NCBI RefSeq assembly: GCF_021991635.1
Contig: NZ_JAFFJA010000001.1
Location: 41,918-105,917 of the forward strand
Origin: Tepidanaerobacter sp. GT38
Lineage (GTDB): Bacteria > Bacillota > Thermosediminibacteria > Thermosediminibacterales > Tepidanaerobacteraceae
Direction: 5' to 3'
DNA length: 64,000 nt
The position numbers and the translations under genes were made by a program. Position 1 is the first letter of the stretch, and each line of letters opens with the position of its first letter. Below, piece by piece: positions 36,376 through 44,767 of the stretch. The notes beneath the pieces are model-generated. The model searched no databases. It was given only the letters and a program-made list of their open reading frames with translations, and was not told the origin of the DNA.

Positions 36376-36870
36376 ATGAAACCAAAAGAAATCGTCACAA
36401 GTGCATTGCTCACAGCATTATCTCTACTAATACCTATAGTTTTTGGCGGCTATCTTAAAATCTATATTCCGCCTTTTTCTGCCACTTTAGCATCTCACGT
36501 TCCATCAATGATATCGATGCTGGTGGGACCTACGGCAGCGGTTATGGTGGGTCTAGGTTCTACTTTAGGTTTTTTATTGATCTTAGGCCCTGTGGTGGCA
36601 GCTAGAGCTTTTGTTCATGTATTTTTTGGCCTTGCAGGTGCTTTGCTTATAAAAAAAGGCCTTTCTTTACAGAAAGCCTTAATTTTAGTTGCCCCGATCC
36701 ATGCCTTGGGCGAGGCCTTGATTGTGCTTCCCCTTGGTTTTGACCTGTATACAGCCTTCGTGGTAGTAGGTATTGGAACTCTGTTGCACCACTTTGCTGA
36801 CAGCTTTATTTCAGTAGGGCTGGTAAAAGTGCTCTCAACGGGATTGTCCTTATCAGACAAAAACCTGTAA
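36376..36870 (+). CDS. niaX: ECF transporter S component, probable niacin transporter NiaX
   Basis: A 164-residue integral membrane protein with five to six spans, the size of ECF vitamin-binding S components. The N-terminus KEIVTSALLTALSLLIPIVFGG is typical of the ECF substrate-binding class. The niacin assignment rests on the neighbouring niaR gene and a NiaR-like operator at the promoter; other vitamins cannot be excluded. GAAAGGAG lies ahead of the ATG. Confidence 0.62.
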   Translation: MKPKEIVTSALLTALSLLIPIVFGGYLKIYIPPFSATLASHVPSMISMLVGPTAAVMVGLGSTLGFLLILGPVVAARAFVHVFFGLAGALLIKKGLSLQKALILVAPIHALGEALIVLPLGFDLYTAFVVVGIGTLLHHFADSFISVGLVKVLSTGLSLSDKNL

Positions 36871-36894
36871 TTGTCGCTTTTTTACTGCAATTAT

Positions 36895-37311
36895 TCATTC
36901 ACTTTGGCGGCTCAATTCTCTTGTGATTATGTCATCAAGGATAATTCCAGCTTCTTTTATTACATTAAGGCACCTAACTTTGTCATTATAGTGTTTTTCT
37001 TTTAAGTAAGAGCACCTCAGATCTCCCATTTTTTCGCTGTAGCGATGCAAAAGCTCATTTATAAATACTTTTAAATATGGGCTTGTATGGGCCCTGTCAT
37101 TTACAAAAAGATGACTAAGCACCATTATACCGCTTGTAAGAGCACCGCATATACTTCTTATATACATTCCACTGCCGAAACCCGCTGCCATTTTAAGAGC
37201 ATTTCTATCTAATCCCAGCTTATACATGTCATTGGCAGCATAGAGCATTGTCTCAGCGCAGTTTAAGTCATAGTCTTCAGAGTAGTATTCCTCTATTTTA
37301 TTAATAAGCAT
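36895..37311 (-). CDS. C_GCAxxG_C_C family redox-type protein
   Basis: A 138-residue protein with the Cys pattern of the C_GCAxxG_C_C family: Cys in DLNCAETML, the SICGALTSG motif, and two further Cys in LRCSYLK and VRCLNVI. Family members are small, presumed redox or metal proteins of anaerobes. AGAGGAG precedes ATG 37311. The gene converges with niaX, only 24 bp away. No function can be given. Confidence 0.75.
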   Translation of the reverse strand: MLINKIEEYYSEDYDLNCAETMLYAANDMYKLGLDRNALKMAAGFGSGMYIRSICGALTSGIMVLSHLFVNDRAHTSPYLKVFINELLHRYSEKMGDLRCSYLKEKHYNDKVRCLNVIKEAGIILDDIITRELSRQSE

Positions 37312-37476
37312 ATGGTATCTCCTCTCATTGTAATACGGCTACTTCCAATACCAGTATATTATCTTTAATATTATCTTTGTTAATCTAATTACACTTTATA
37401 TACCATTTAATAACTACAGCAAGCCTCACATCCTTCCATATTTATCAACACATTATAGTATTAATTTAAAAAAAAT

Positions 37477-37513
37477 AAAACACCCTACCTACAAACAAGG
37501 TCAGGGTGTTTTT
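37477..37513 (-). terminator. Terminator after gatD
   Basis: AAAACACCCT-ACCT (37477-37490) and AGGT-CAGGGTGTTTT (37498-37512) form a stem with a small mismatch and are T-rich on both sides. It ends the murT-gatD unit. Confidence 0.8.
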
Positions 37514-37521
37514 ATACTATA

Positions 37522-38259
37522 TTAAGCAAAAGAAATAAATTTGTTATTGATGGATTTTAGTGTATGCTGCCTTGCTTTTATCTCTAGCGAATCGTCTAGT
37601 TCCTGAAGGTCTTCGATATTGTACTTGTTTTTTAAGGCTATGCTTATAATCTCATCACATAGTTTTGGGTTTTTAGGCAAAAGGGGACCATGTAAATAGG
37701 TGCCAATGACATTTTTATATCTAACTCCCTCAGTTTTATCCTTGCCATTGTTTCCAAAACCGGAAATCACGTGTCCAAGGGGATTTAATCCATTTAAATA
37801 TGTCCTTCCCATGTGGTTTTCAAATCCTACCAAATAATAGTCACCTGTATCTACTACTATGTTGCCTACAAAATATTTGTCGGCAGCTTCTGTATAAAAG
37901 TCAAGGAGTCCCAGGCCATCAACAGTGTCTCTTTTGCCTTTATAATACTTGCCTAAAAGCTGATATCCTCCGCATATAGCAAGCAGGACTCTATCTTGTT
38001 CAATTGCAAATTCAAGCTGCGGCTTTATGCTGTTAATATCATTGCATGCTATACCCAGATTGCCATCGGCACCTCCACCTATAAAAAATATATCAACATC
38101 TTTAAAATCAGTTTTATCACCGATATTATGATTTATTACATTTACATCTATACCTCTCCACTGGCAGCGCTTTACTAGTGTCAGGACATTGCCTGAATCC
38201 CCGTACAGATTTAGCAGTTCAGGATACAGATGGCACAGAGTCAGTTTTAACATCTTCAT
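37522..38259 (-). CDS. gatD: Lipid II isoglutaminyl synthase glutaminase subunit GatD
   Basis: A 245-residue class I glutamine amidotransferase of the CobB/CobQ type. The nucleophile Cys is in LLAICGGYQLLG and the catalytic His in GTYLHGPLLP. It supplies ammonia to MurT, which amidates the D-Glu of lipid II. Start 38259 has AAGGGG ahead and lies 41 bp inside murT, so translation is probably coupled. Confidence 0.92.
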   Translation of the reverse strand: MKMLKLTLCHLYPELLNLYGDSGNVLTLVKRCQWRGIDVNVINHNIGDKTDFKDVDIFFIGGGADGNLGIACNDINSIKPQLEFAIEQDRVLLAICGGYQLLGKYYKGKRDTVDGLGLLDFYTEAADKYFVGNIVVDTGDYYLVGFENHMGRTYLNGLNPLGHVISGFGNNGKDKTEGVRYKNVIGTYLHGPLLPKNPKLCDEIISIALKNKYNIEDLQELDDSLEIKARQHTLKSINNKFISFA

Positions 38260-39601
38260 TTCGCCCCTTTAAGATTTTCTGAGTTTCAAAAAGCAGACTG
38301 TAATTTAGCAAAATATAAGCTGCGTCACTTCTGGTGTTTACTACATTATCTATGGCATCTTCGTTGGTTTCCGAAATCGTCAATTTGCTCTCATCTATTC
38401 CTGCATATTTTAGGCGAAGGGCCATGTCGTACCTACGGCGGCCGAATACTGTATAGTTTACAATTGTATCATCGATTTCCAGTAATATTTCAAAATTGGT
38501 ATCCCACAGCCACGAAACGTCTCGGCCGTCCTGAGGAAGGTCGTTGACACCTATAGCCACTACCTTTGAACGCATATCTTGCCTAACTATTTTCATGGAT
38601 TCGTTAAAACCCACGGGATTTTTAGCAAGGTTTAAGGTAATGGGCTTTCCTATATAAAACCTTTCCATTCTCCCAACTTGAGGTCGATAATTTTCAAGAC
38701 CTCTTTCTACAATTTCAGCAGTATTTCCGAGTAGCCCTCCAACTGAAATAGCAGCCAGTGTATTATAAATGGAATAGGTTTCGTTTGTGTTAAAAGCTCT
38801 CACAACCTTAAAACCATTGCTGCCGATTACTGTAAGCTCCCTTTTGTGCTCAAAGTCCTGTAAAAATGCCTTAAAATCAGGAATGGGTCTATTAAAATGG
38901 CATTTTGTACAGGTATAATGTCCCAGCTGACCGTAAAAATAATGGGCATAGTCTAATCTTTCGCCGCAGAGTTTACAAAAGACATTGTCTTTGGCCAAAT
39001 CCATACTACCCATATCTATTTGGGTTTCAATACCGTAATAATATTTGGTATGGGCTACGCTACAACCTAGACTTACCAATGATGGTTCGTCAGAATTAAT
39101 TAAAAGCACGGCATCCTGAGCCTTTTCTAGAGATGCTTTTATTTTATCTAAAATGGCATCGATCTCACTGTATCTGTCCAATTGGTCCCGGAACAAATTT
39201 GTAAAAACTATTATGTTGGGCTTTAGCTGTGCCATTACTTTGGCAAGTGAGGCTTCGTCCACTTCCAGGGAGGCATAGTCTGCATCAATACGTCCGGTTA
39301 AGTTACTGCTGTTGATAAAAGCTGAAATTAACCCCGAATCCAAATTAGCGCCCAGTTTGTTGCAAACACAAGTATGACCCGACTGACGGATAATTGAATA
39401 TATCATGTTATTTGTGGAAGTTTTTCCATTGGTGCCAGTAACTAGTATTATCTTTTCTTTTACCTGCGAACCAAACCAGGCGAGAATATCGGGACATATT
39501 CTAAGTGCAAGCTCTCCTCCAATGTTAGAACCTCCGTGCCCCATAAGTTTTGCAAGTGCTATAACGATTTTTGCAATTACTATAGCTATTATTCTCCTCA
39601 T
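38219..39601 (-). CDS. murT: Lipid II isoglutaminyl synthase subunit MurT
   Basis: A 460-residue Mur-ligase-like ATPase. The P-loop is VTGTNGKTSTNN, and the central domain holds EVDEASLAKV and LFRDQLDRYSE. A four-Cys zinc ribbon (CKLCGERL, then CTKCHF) is inserted, as in MurT proteins. The C-terminal DUF1727-type domain starts near residue 310 (RMERFYIGKPITLNLAKNP). With GatD it amidates lipid II in the cytoplasm, affecting peptidoglycan cross-linking. Confidence 0.92.
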   Translation of the reverse strand: MRRIIAIVIAKIVIALAKLMGHGGSNIGGELALRICPDILAWFGSQVKEKIILVTGTNGKTSTNNMIYSIIRQSGHTCVCNKLGANLDSGLISAFINSSNLTGRIDADYASLEVDEASLAKVMAQLKPNIIVFTNLFRDQLDRYSEIDAILDKIKASLEKAQDAVLLINSDEPSLVSLGCSVAHTKYYYGIETQIDMGSMDLAKDNVFCKLCGERLDYAHYFYGQLGHYTCTKCHFNRPIPDFKAFLQDFEHKRELTVIGSNGFKVVRAFNTNETYSIYNTLAAISVGGLLGNTAEIVERGLENYRPQVGRMERFYIGKPITLNLAKNPVGFNESMKIVRQDMRSKVVAIGVNDLPQDGRDVSWLWDTNFEILLEIDDTIVNYTVFGRRRYDMALRLKYAGIDESKLTISETNEDAIDNVVNTRSDAAYILLNYSLLFETQKILKGRNEDVKTDSVPSVS

Positions 39602-39700
39602 GTGTTCTCCTCCCCGAAATACTTCTCCCTAAAAAAAACCAAACTAATTATAACACTTGCAAAGAATGGTGGCAAACTATATATTTGTGGCAACTAGAAA

Positions 39701-40132
39701 TTAAAGTAAATTAATTTCTTCGTTTGTATAAAGCTTCACACCGGCTGACTGCAAAACCTCTACGGCTTTTGCCGAGTCTTCAATCCGGAACAGTATCAGA
39801 GCTTTGTCTCCATTTCGCTTTATAAAAGAATAAAGGTATTCGATGCTTATGTTGGCTTCATTTAGCACTTGAAGTGCGAAGTTTAAGCCGCCTGGTTTAT
39901 CAGATACTTCCACAGCCAAAACTTCGGTTGTACTTACCGGAAATTTGGCAGCTTTTAGTGCCGATACTGCTTCTTTTGGTTTATCTACAATCATCCGCAC
40001 GATCCCAAATTCACTTGTATCAGCCACTGATATGGCACTAATATCAATGTTGTTTTGCCTTAAAACTTCGGTAACTTGCGCCAGTCTACCTGGCTTGTTT
40101 TCCAAAAACACCGATATCTGTGTAACAAACAT
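39701..40132 (-). CDS. Tandem ACT-domain protein
   Basis: A 143-residue protein of two ACT domains (VFLENKPGRLAQVTEVLRQNNIDI, then VEVSDKPGGLNFALQVLNEANISIEYLY). ACT domains bind amino acids and regulate enzymes. It begins 13 bp after the phenylacetate-CoA ligase stop, a common pairing in anaerobes, so it may sense an aromatic amino acid for that enzyme. Confidence 0.85.
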   Translation of the reverse strand: MFVTQISVFLENKPGRLAQVTEVLRQNNIDISAISVADTSEFGIVRMIVDKPKEAVSALKAAKFPVSTTEVLAVEVSDKPGGLNFALQVLNEANISIEYLYSFIKRNGDKALILFRIEDSAKAVEVLQSAGVKLYTNEEINLL

Positions 40133-40145
40133 AATATCCCTCCCA

Positions 40146-41444
40146 TTAAATTTTTCTCTTGTCTATGACTCTTTTAGCCTTGCCTTCGGAACGCTCTATA
40201 GTATAAGGCTCTACCAGTTTTACATTGACGTTTATGCCTAAAGTAGAATAAATTTCTGATGCTATCTTTTTACGGACCTCTTCAAGTTTTCTTATTTCAT
40301 CGGCAAAAAGTGTTTCTGACACTTCGACTAAAACTTCAATAGTATCAAGATTGTTGACGCGGTCTACAATAATCAGGTAATGGGGTTCTACTACACCAGT
40401 GGCCATTAGTGCACTTTCAATCTGTGACGGGAATACATTGACACCGCGGATAATCAGCATATCATCAGTTCTGCCTAAGAGTTTGCTGATTCTGGCATGA
40501 GTTCTGCCGCAGGCACAGGGTTCATAGGACAGTGAAGCAATATCTCTGGTCCTGTATCGAATCACCGGCAAGCCTTCTTTATCTATGGTCGTAATCACCA
40601 GTTCCCCTGCTTGACCTTCAGGCAGAGGTTTTTCCGTAACCGGATCGATTATTTCAGGAATAAAGAAATCCTCAAATATATGAAGGCCTCGCTGCTCTGT
40701 ACATTCACAGGCGACACCGGGACCTATGACTTCGCTAAGGCCGTAAATGTCCAAAGCTTTTATGCCTAATTTTTCTTCCAGCTCCGCACGCATATTCTCA
40801 GACCAGGGTTCAGCTCCAAAAATCCCTGCTTTAAGGTTTAGTTCCTGGCGGTTTAGGCCCATTTGCTCTAAAGTTTCAATAATGCACAAGGCATAGGAGG
40901 GAGTGCACGCTAAGATCTCAGTTTTCAAGTCTCTCATCAGCATAACTTGCCTGCGAGTGTTGCCACCTGATATAGGGATTACTAATGCCCCTATCTTTTC
41001 TGCTCCATAATGAAAGCCCAGACCTCCGGTAAAAAGGCCGTAGCCGTAAGAAATCTGGACAACTGAATCCCGCTGAGCACCGGCCATTGTAAGGCAGCGG
41101 GCCATGAGTTCTGCCCAATTGGCTATATCCCTGCGGGTGTAACCTACCACCGTAGGCTTGCCTGTGGTCCCTGAAGAAGCATGAATTCTGATAATTTCTT
41201 CAAGAGGTACAGCAAACATATCGTAAGGATAGTTATCTCTTAAGTCCTGCTTGGTGGTAAAAGGCAATAGTTGCAGGTCTTCCAAGCTGTTAATATCCTC
41301 AGGAATAATATTTCTTTCCTGCATCTTCTGCCTGTAGCTTGGCACATTGTGATAAACTCTGTCGACGGTCTCTTTTAGCTTTTCAAGCTGATAAGAACGA
41401 AGTTGTTCTCTATTCATACATTCACGTGTTTTATTCCAATGCAT
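40146..41444 (-). CDS. paaK: Phenylacetate-CoA ligase
   Basis: A 432-residue adenylate-forming enzyme making an aryl-CoA, typically phenylacetyl-CoA, from ATP and CoA. The AMP-binding loop is [47 protein letters not shown] and the C-terminal Lys region [13 protein letters not shown] are all present. It also has a Cys pair in EPCACGRTH. Start 41444 has AAAGGGG seven bases ahead, replacing an eight-codon-longer frame. No indolepyruvate oxidoreductase genes are nearby. Confidence 0.9.
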   Translation of the reverse strand: MHWNKTRECMNREQLRSYQLEKLKETVDRVYHNVPSYRQKMQERNIIPEDINSLEDLQLLPFTTKQDLRDNYPYDMFAVPLEEIIRIHASSGTTGKPTVVGYTRRDIANWAELMARCLTMAGAQRDSVVQISYGYGLFTGGLGFHYGAEKIGALVIPISGGNTRRQVMLMRDLKTEILACTPSYALCIIETLEQMGLNRQELNLKAGIFGAEPWSENMRAELEEKLGIKALDIYGLSEVIGPGVACECTEQRGLHIFEDFFIPEIIDPVTEKPLPEGQAGELVITTIDKEGLPVIRYRTRDIASLSYEPCACGRTHARISKLLGRTDDMLIIRGVNVFPSQIESALMATGVVEPHYLIIVDRVNNLDTIEVLVEVSETLFADEIRKLEEVRKKIASEIYSTLGINVNVKLVEPYTIERSEGKAKRVIDKRKI

Positions 41445-41593
41445 TGGCAAACCCCTTTCTAAAACCACTTTACGTTCTTTATATTAATCAGATTATACAA
41501 ATACAATACTTAAAATGCAACAAATTATATATTAAATAAGTTATATTGACCTTTGTCTAAATATTTTATATAATTAAAGAAAAATATTTCTAT

Positions 41594-41745
41594 TTCTTAA
41601 GGTGCCCATTTTTGGAGAATAGGGAAGACCGGTGAAAGTCCGGCGCGGTTCCGCTACTGTAATGGGGAGCTGCTTAAAATATCCACTGGGAAACCGGGAA
41701 GGGTTAAGTAGCCATGAACCTGAGCCAGGAGACCTGCCTTAAGAA
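41594..41745 (+). ncRNA. Cobalamin riboswitch
   Basis: The conserved core is easily read on the plus strand: AGGTGCCC, then GAAGACCGGTGAAAGTCCGG, CGCTACTGTAATGGGGAGC, CCACTGGGAAACCGGGAAGG and GAGCCAGGAGACCTGCC. The closing helix pairs TTCTTAAGG (41594-41602) with CCTTAAGAA (41737-41745). It is followed by a terminator, but no plus-strand gene follows for 1.3 kb. Confidence 0.93.
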
Positions 41746-41767
41746 TTTTTGCTCCGGGAACGATGGC

Positions 41768-41811
41768 AAAGTTCACGGTCTAATCTGTATTAGACTGTGA
41801 ACTTTTTATTT
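41768..41811 (+). terminator. Expression-platform terminator of the cobalamin riboswitch
   Basis: AAAGTTCACGGTCTAAT (41768-41784) pairs with ATTAGACTGTGAACTTT with one mismatch, followed by TTTTATTTT. It would end the riboswitch transcript at about 220 nt. Confidence 0.85.
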
Positions 41812-41879
41812 TCCCTAATTTTTCAAGTTACCTAGACAATTATATTGAAGACTGGAACAAAGACCTTCCCGTAGACATT

Positions 41880-41928
41880 AAAAAAACCGCCGGACCTGCT
41901 ACATGTGTATTAGTTACTTGCCGGACGG
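41880..41928 (-). terminator. Terminator after degV
   Basis: CCGCCGGAC and TGCCGGACGG surround a 24-base loop, and the minus strand then runs into T7. It lies about 50 bp past the degV stop. Between the two facing terminators nothing coding was recognised. Confidence 0.65.
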
Positions 41929-41974
41929 AATTAAATATCACTATACCACAGCCCATCTTCCAGTTAGTTGCTAT

Positions 41975-42817
41975 TTACTCGAACTGTACAGCTGCACCTA
42001 CAGTTCCAGGACCTGTATGAGCGCCAATGACCGGCCCCACTTGCGTAAAAATACTGGTTTTTAGCTGAAGGGCATTTTCCAAAGCCTCCTTAAGGTAAAT
42101 ACCGGCTTGATGTGCCGCACCATGAGCTACCGCCAAGCGAACATACTTTCTTCCCCGCGCCAGCTCCTTAAAAGCTTGCACTATACCGTTGAGTGCACGC
42201 TCCTGGCTGCGGGCCTTTTTATAAGTATGGTATATACCGTCATCTCCCACTCTAATTACCGGCTTGATATTCAAAAGGGCTCCCACAACACCTTGAACTT
42301 TTCCGATTCTGCCGCCTTTTTGCAGATATTCTAATGTGTTTAATGTGAAAAGGGTTTCTATGTTTTTTCTTACTTTTGAAAGTCCCTCCACAATCTGTAA
42401 AGCGTTTAAGCCTTCACTAATGTTTCTGGCAGCCTCCGTGACCATGAGCCCTATCCCGAGGCTGATGGTCTTAGAATCAACGATATGAATTTTGCCGTCT
42501 AAGCTTTGTTTGGCCAAATGGGCAGCATTCACAGTACCGCTTAATCCAGAAGATATGTGTATGGATATAATTTCATCATAGTCTTTAAGCAGTTTACGAT
42601 ACATGTTTGCAAAATCTTCCGGCGATGGCTGTGAGGTTGCTGGAAGCTCCTCTGCCTTTTCTAGTTTTTTATAAAATTCTTCACTCGTAAGCTCACCGTC
42701 AAAATATTCTTTATCTTTAAATCTCACTTTAAGTGGGACTACGTGAATATTGTATTTTTTCTGGATTTCCTCCGTGAGGTCAGCAGTACTATCAGTAACT
42801 AAAGCAATCTTTTTCAT
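41975..42817 (-). CDS. DegV family fatty-acid-binding protein
   Basis: A 280-residue DegV protein (FakB type). ALVTDSTADLTEE at the N-terminus, the lipid-head Thr-Ser-Gln-Pro-Ser motif ATSQPSPEDF, SSGLSGTVNAA and the C-terminal GPVIGAHTGPGTVG are all conserved. FakB proteins carry fatty acids to the FakA kinase; no fakA is nearby. GGAGG precedes ATG 42817. It is monocistronic. Confidence 0.9.
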   Translation of the reverse strand: MKKIALVTDSTADLTEEIQKKYNIHVVPLKVRFKDKEYFDGELTSEEFYKKLEKAEELPATSQPSPEDFANMYRKLLKDYDEIISIHISSGLSGTVNAAHLAKQSLDGKIHIVDSKTISLGIGLMVTEAARNISEGLNALQIVEGLSKVRKNIETLFTLNTLEYLQKGGRIGKVQGVVGALLNIKPVIRVGDDGIYHTYKKARSQERALNGIVQAFKELARGRKYVRLAVAHGAAHQAGIYLKEALENALQLKTSIFTQVGPVIGAHTGPGTVGAAVQFE

Positions 42818-43039
42818 TTAAATCCTCCGTTTTATCTTTTTATAGGTTATATTCCATTTCGAGAAAAAACTACAAAATCCTTTATTACCTAAAACTTTTT
42901 TTACGAATTAATATCGTATTTAATATTTTTGTCAAAAGGCAACATATCATATTCATAAATAATCTCCGATATAGATCAAAATCAATATGTCATAGACAAG
43001 ATTAGATTCTTATAAAAACTTAAGCAAAACTGCAAAATC

Positions 43040-43069
43040 TTGACATTTATGCTTTAAAAGTTGTAGTAT
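43040..43069 (+). promoter_or_regulatory. Probable sigma-A promoter of HD-domain gene
   Basis: TTGACA (43040-43045) and TAGTAT (43064-43069) with an 18-base spacer, about 40 bases ahead of the ATG at 43109. The rest of the 290-bp spacer is AT-rich with nothing else recognised. Confidence 0.55.
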
Positions 43070-43108
43070 TTAATACAAGCATCATAATATTGTGAAAGAG
43101 GGTTTGAA

Positions 43109-43690
43109 ATGGGTACAACTTTTCCTACAAGGGAACAAGCCTTTGAGCTTTTGAAAAAATACAACAGCGATGAAGCATTGATACGCCATGCCCTTACCGT
43201 GGAAGCAGTAATGCGTCATTTTGCGGAAATACTTAATGAACCTGATAAAGAAAAATGGGGAATTATTGGACTTGTTCATGACCTGGATTATGAAAAGTAT
43301 CCGGACAAGCATTGCCAAAAAGTTCGGGAAATCCTAACTGAAGAAGGTTGGCCTGAAGACTACATACGGGCAATTCAAAGTCACGGCTGGGGTATTTGCT
43401 CTGATGTGGAACCCGTAGAGAGAATGGAAAAAGTTCTTTATACCATTGATGAATTGACGGGTCTTATCACCGCAACGGCTTTACTTAGGCCAAGTAAAAG
43501 TGTCTTAGACCTTGAAGTCAAATCGGTAAATAAAAAGTGGAAACAAAAGAACTTCGCTGCCGGAGTTAACAGAGAAATCATCGAAAAAGGTATAGAGATG
43601 CTCGGCCTCGAACGTGACTACGTAATCCAAGAAACTATAAATGGAATGCGAAAAGTTGCTGATGAGATAGGTTTAAAAGGAAATTTATAG
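43109..43690 (+). CDS. HD-domain hydrolase
   Basis: A 193-residue soluble HD-superfamily protein. The metal-binding His/Asp set is seen in LIRHALTVEAVMR, GLVHDLDYEKYPDKH and QSHGWG. Such proteins are often phosphohydrolases acting on nucleotides; this short form is common in Clostridia and uncharacterised. It shares a bidirectional terminator with the converging HAD gene. Confidence 0.8.
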   Translation: MGTTFPTREQAFELLKKYNSDEALIRHALTVEAVMRHFAEILNEPDKEKWGIIGLVHDLDYEKYPDKHCQKVREILTEEGWPEDYIRAIQSHGWGICSDVEPVERMEKVLYTIDELTGLITATALLRPSKSVLDLEVKSVNKKWKQKNFAAGVNREIIEKGIEMLGLERDYVIQETINGMRKVADEIGLKGNL

Positions 43691-43700
43691 TATAAAATAG

Positions 43701-43740
43701 AAAAACAGTAGGCAAAGTCAATGGGTCCTACTGTTTTTTT
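43701..43740. terminator. Shared bidirectional terminator
   Basis: AAAAACAGTAGG (43701-43712) pairs with CCTACTGTTTTT (43727-43738), with A-run and T-run on the two sides. It serves both the HD gene and the converging HAD gene, whose stop codon lies inside the stem. Confidence 0.88.
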
Positions 43741-44396
43741 AATTGTTCTTCTAAAAAAATCTTAACCTCGATTAATGAATTAAACTGTTTGTATATAAGG
43801 TTTTGAACTTCCTTTGAAGGCATTTTTAAGTCTGGAACACATATGGCACGCATTTTAGCACGCGAGGCTGCTCTTAAGCCGTTTTCGGAGTCTTCCAACA
43901 CGATACACTCACCAGGCAAGCAATTTAATTCTTTTGCCACTTTTAAAAATATATCAGGTTCGGGCTTTCCTTTGTCTACATCATTCCCACACACTATCAA
44001 ATCAAACAGATCCTTTACCTTTGCTAAAGATAGGCATTCTTCAGCCCATTTTCTATATGTTGACGTGGCAACAGCCTTCAAGATTGAATTTTCTTTAAGG
44101 AAATTCAATAAATCATAAAGACCCTCTTTAACTGGAACTCCGTTTTTCTTAATATGTTCACTAAAATATTCTAATTCCCGCCTTCGAATTTCAAAAAACG
44201 GAAAAGAATCGCCAAAGCGTCTTTTAAAATATAATTCTACATTCCTGGCATCTAGGCCTGTCACCTCAACTATCATATCGCAAGTGATCTTATATCCGAA
44301 ATCCTCTCCTGCCTTTTCCCAAGCCCATATAGCAAGCCTTTCAGTATCAAACATTAAACCATCCATATCAAAAATGACAAGTGATAATCTCTCCAA
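43728..44396 (-). CDS. HAD-superfamily phosphatase (beta-phosphoglucomutase-like)
   Basis: A 222-residue HAD enzyme with a helical cap. Motif I is FDMDGLMFDTE, motif II ATSTYRKW, Lys and motif IV are in KGKPEPDIF and VLEDSENGLRAA. The substrate is not predictable. The TTG at 44396 is chosen over the GTG at 44405 because GAAAGG is then eight bases ahead. Confidence 0.85.
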   Translation of the reverse strand: MERLSLVIFDMDGLMFDTERLAIWAWEKAGEDFGYKITCDMIVEVTGLDARNVELYFKRRFGDSFPFFEIRRRELEYFSEHIKKNGVPVKEGLYDLLNFLKENSILKAVATSTYRKWAEECLSLAKVKDLFDLIVCGNDVDKGKPEPDIFLKVAKELNCLPGECIVLEDSENGLRAASRAKMRAICVPDLKMPSKEVQNLIYKQFNSLIEVKIFLEEQLKKQ

Positions 44397-44510
44397 TTTG
44401 AACACCTTTCTTTAAACATCAGCAGAAATAAATTTCTTAATCTCACAAGTAAAAATGCAACAACATAGATAATATCATAATTTGCCCATTAGCGGCAATA
44501 AAAAACAAGA

Positions 44511-44573
44511 ACCCCAGCCTACAGCACACTACATTCTCTCGGGTCCCGGGAACTTTGTTGTTTCGCAATAAAA
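44511..44573. repeat. Degenerate dispersed element, copy 2
   Basis: This is the related copy of the element at 29036-29097, sharing ACCCCA, ATTCTCTCGGGTC and TTTGTTGTTTCGCAATAAA. It is in the same plus-strand orientation and also intergenic. It is followed by a hairpin with arms GCGGTT and AACCGC (44580-44608). Confidence 0.55.
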
Positions 44574-44627
44574 AATTAAGCGGTTGCTGCTTTTTGAACA
44601 GAACCGCATCTGATCTGCATATTATAC

Positions 44628-44744
44628 TTATCTTTGTGAGAAACTGAGCATCATTCTTATCATTATGTAGACAATGGATATTGCTGTAAAAATGCCAAAC
44701 ATACCTGTAATCATTATGTTTAATGTTTGAAGAAAAACATCCAT
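44628..44744 (-). CDS. Small OadG-like membrane protein next to OadB
   Basis: A 38-residue protein starting MDVFLQTLNIMITGMFGIF, with one hydrophobic span and a basic C-terminal end. It has a clear GGAGGGG site six bases ahead of ATG 44744 and begins 23 bp after the OadB-type stop. Gamma subunits of Na+-pumping decarboxylases are small one-span proteins; this looks like a minimal version. Confidence 0.75.
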   Translation of the reverse strand: MDVFLQTLNIMITGMFGIFTAISIVYIMIRMMLSFSQR

Positions 44745-44767
44745 TTTAGCCCCTCCTTAAATTAAAT

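Noticed and set aside
41830..41992. About 55 open plus-strand codons after the cobalamin riboswitch (YIEDWNKDLPVDIKK...)
   Set aside because: It could be a remnant of the riboswitch target, but it has no start codon, overlaps the degV terminator and runs antisense into degV. Not enough to call a gene.
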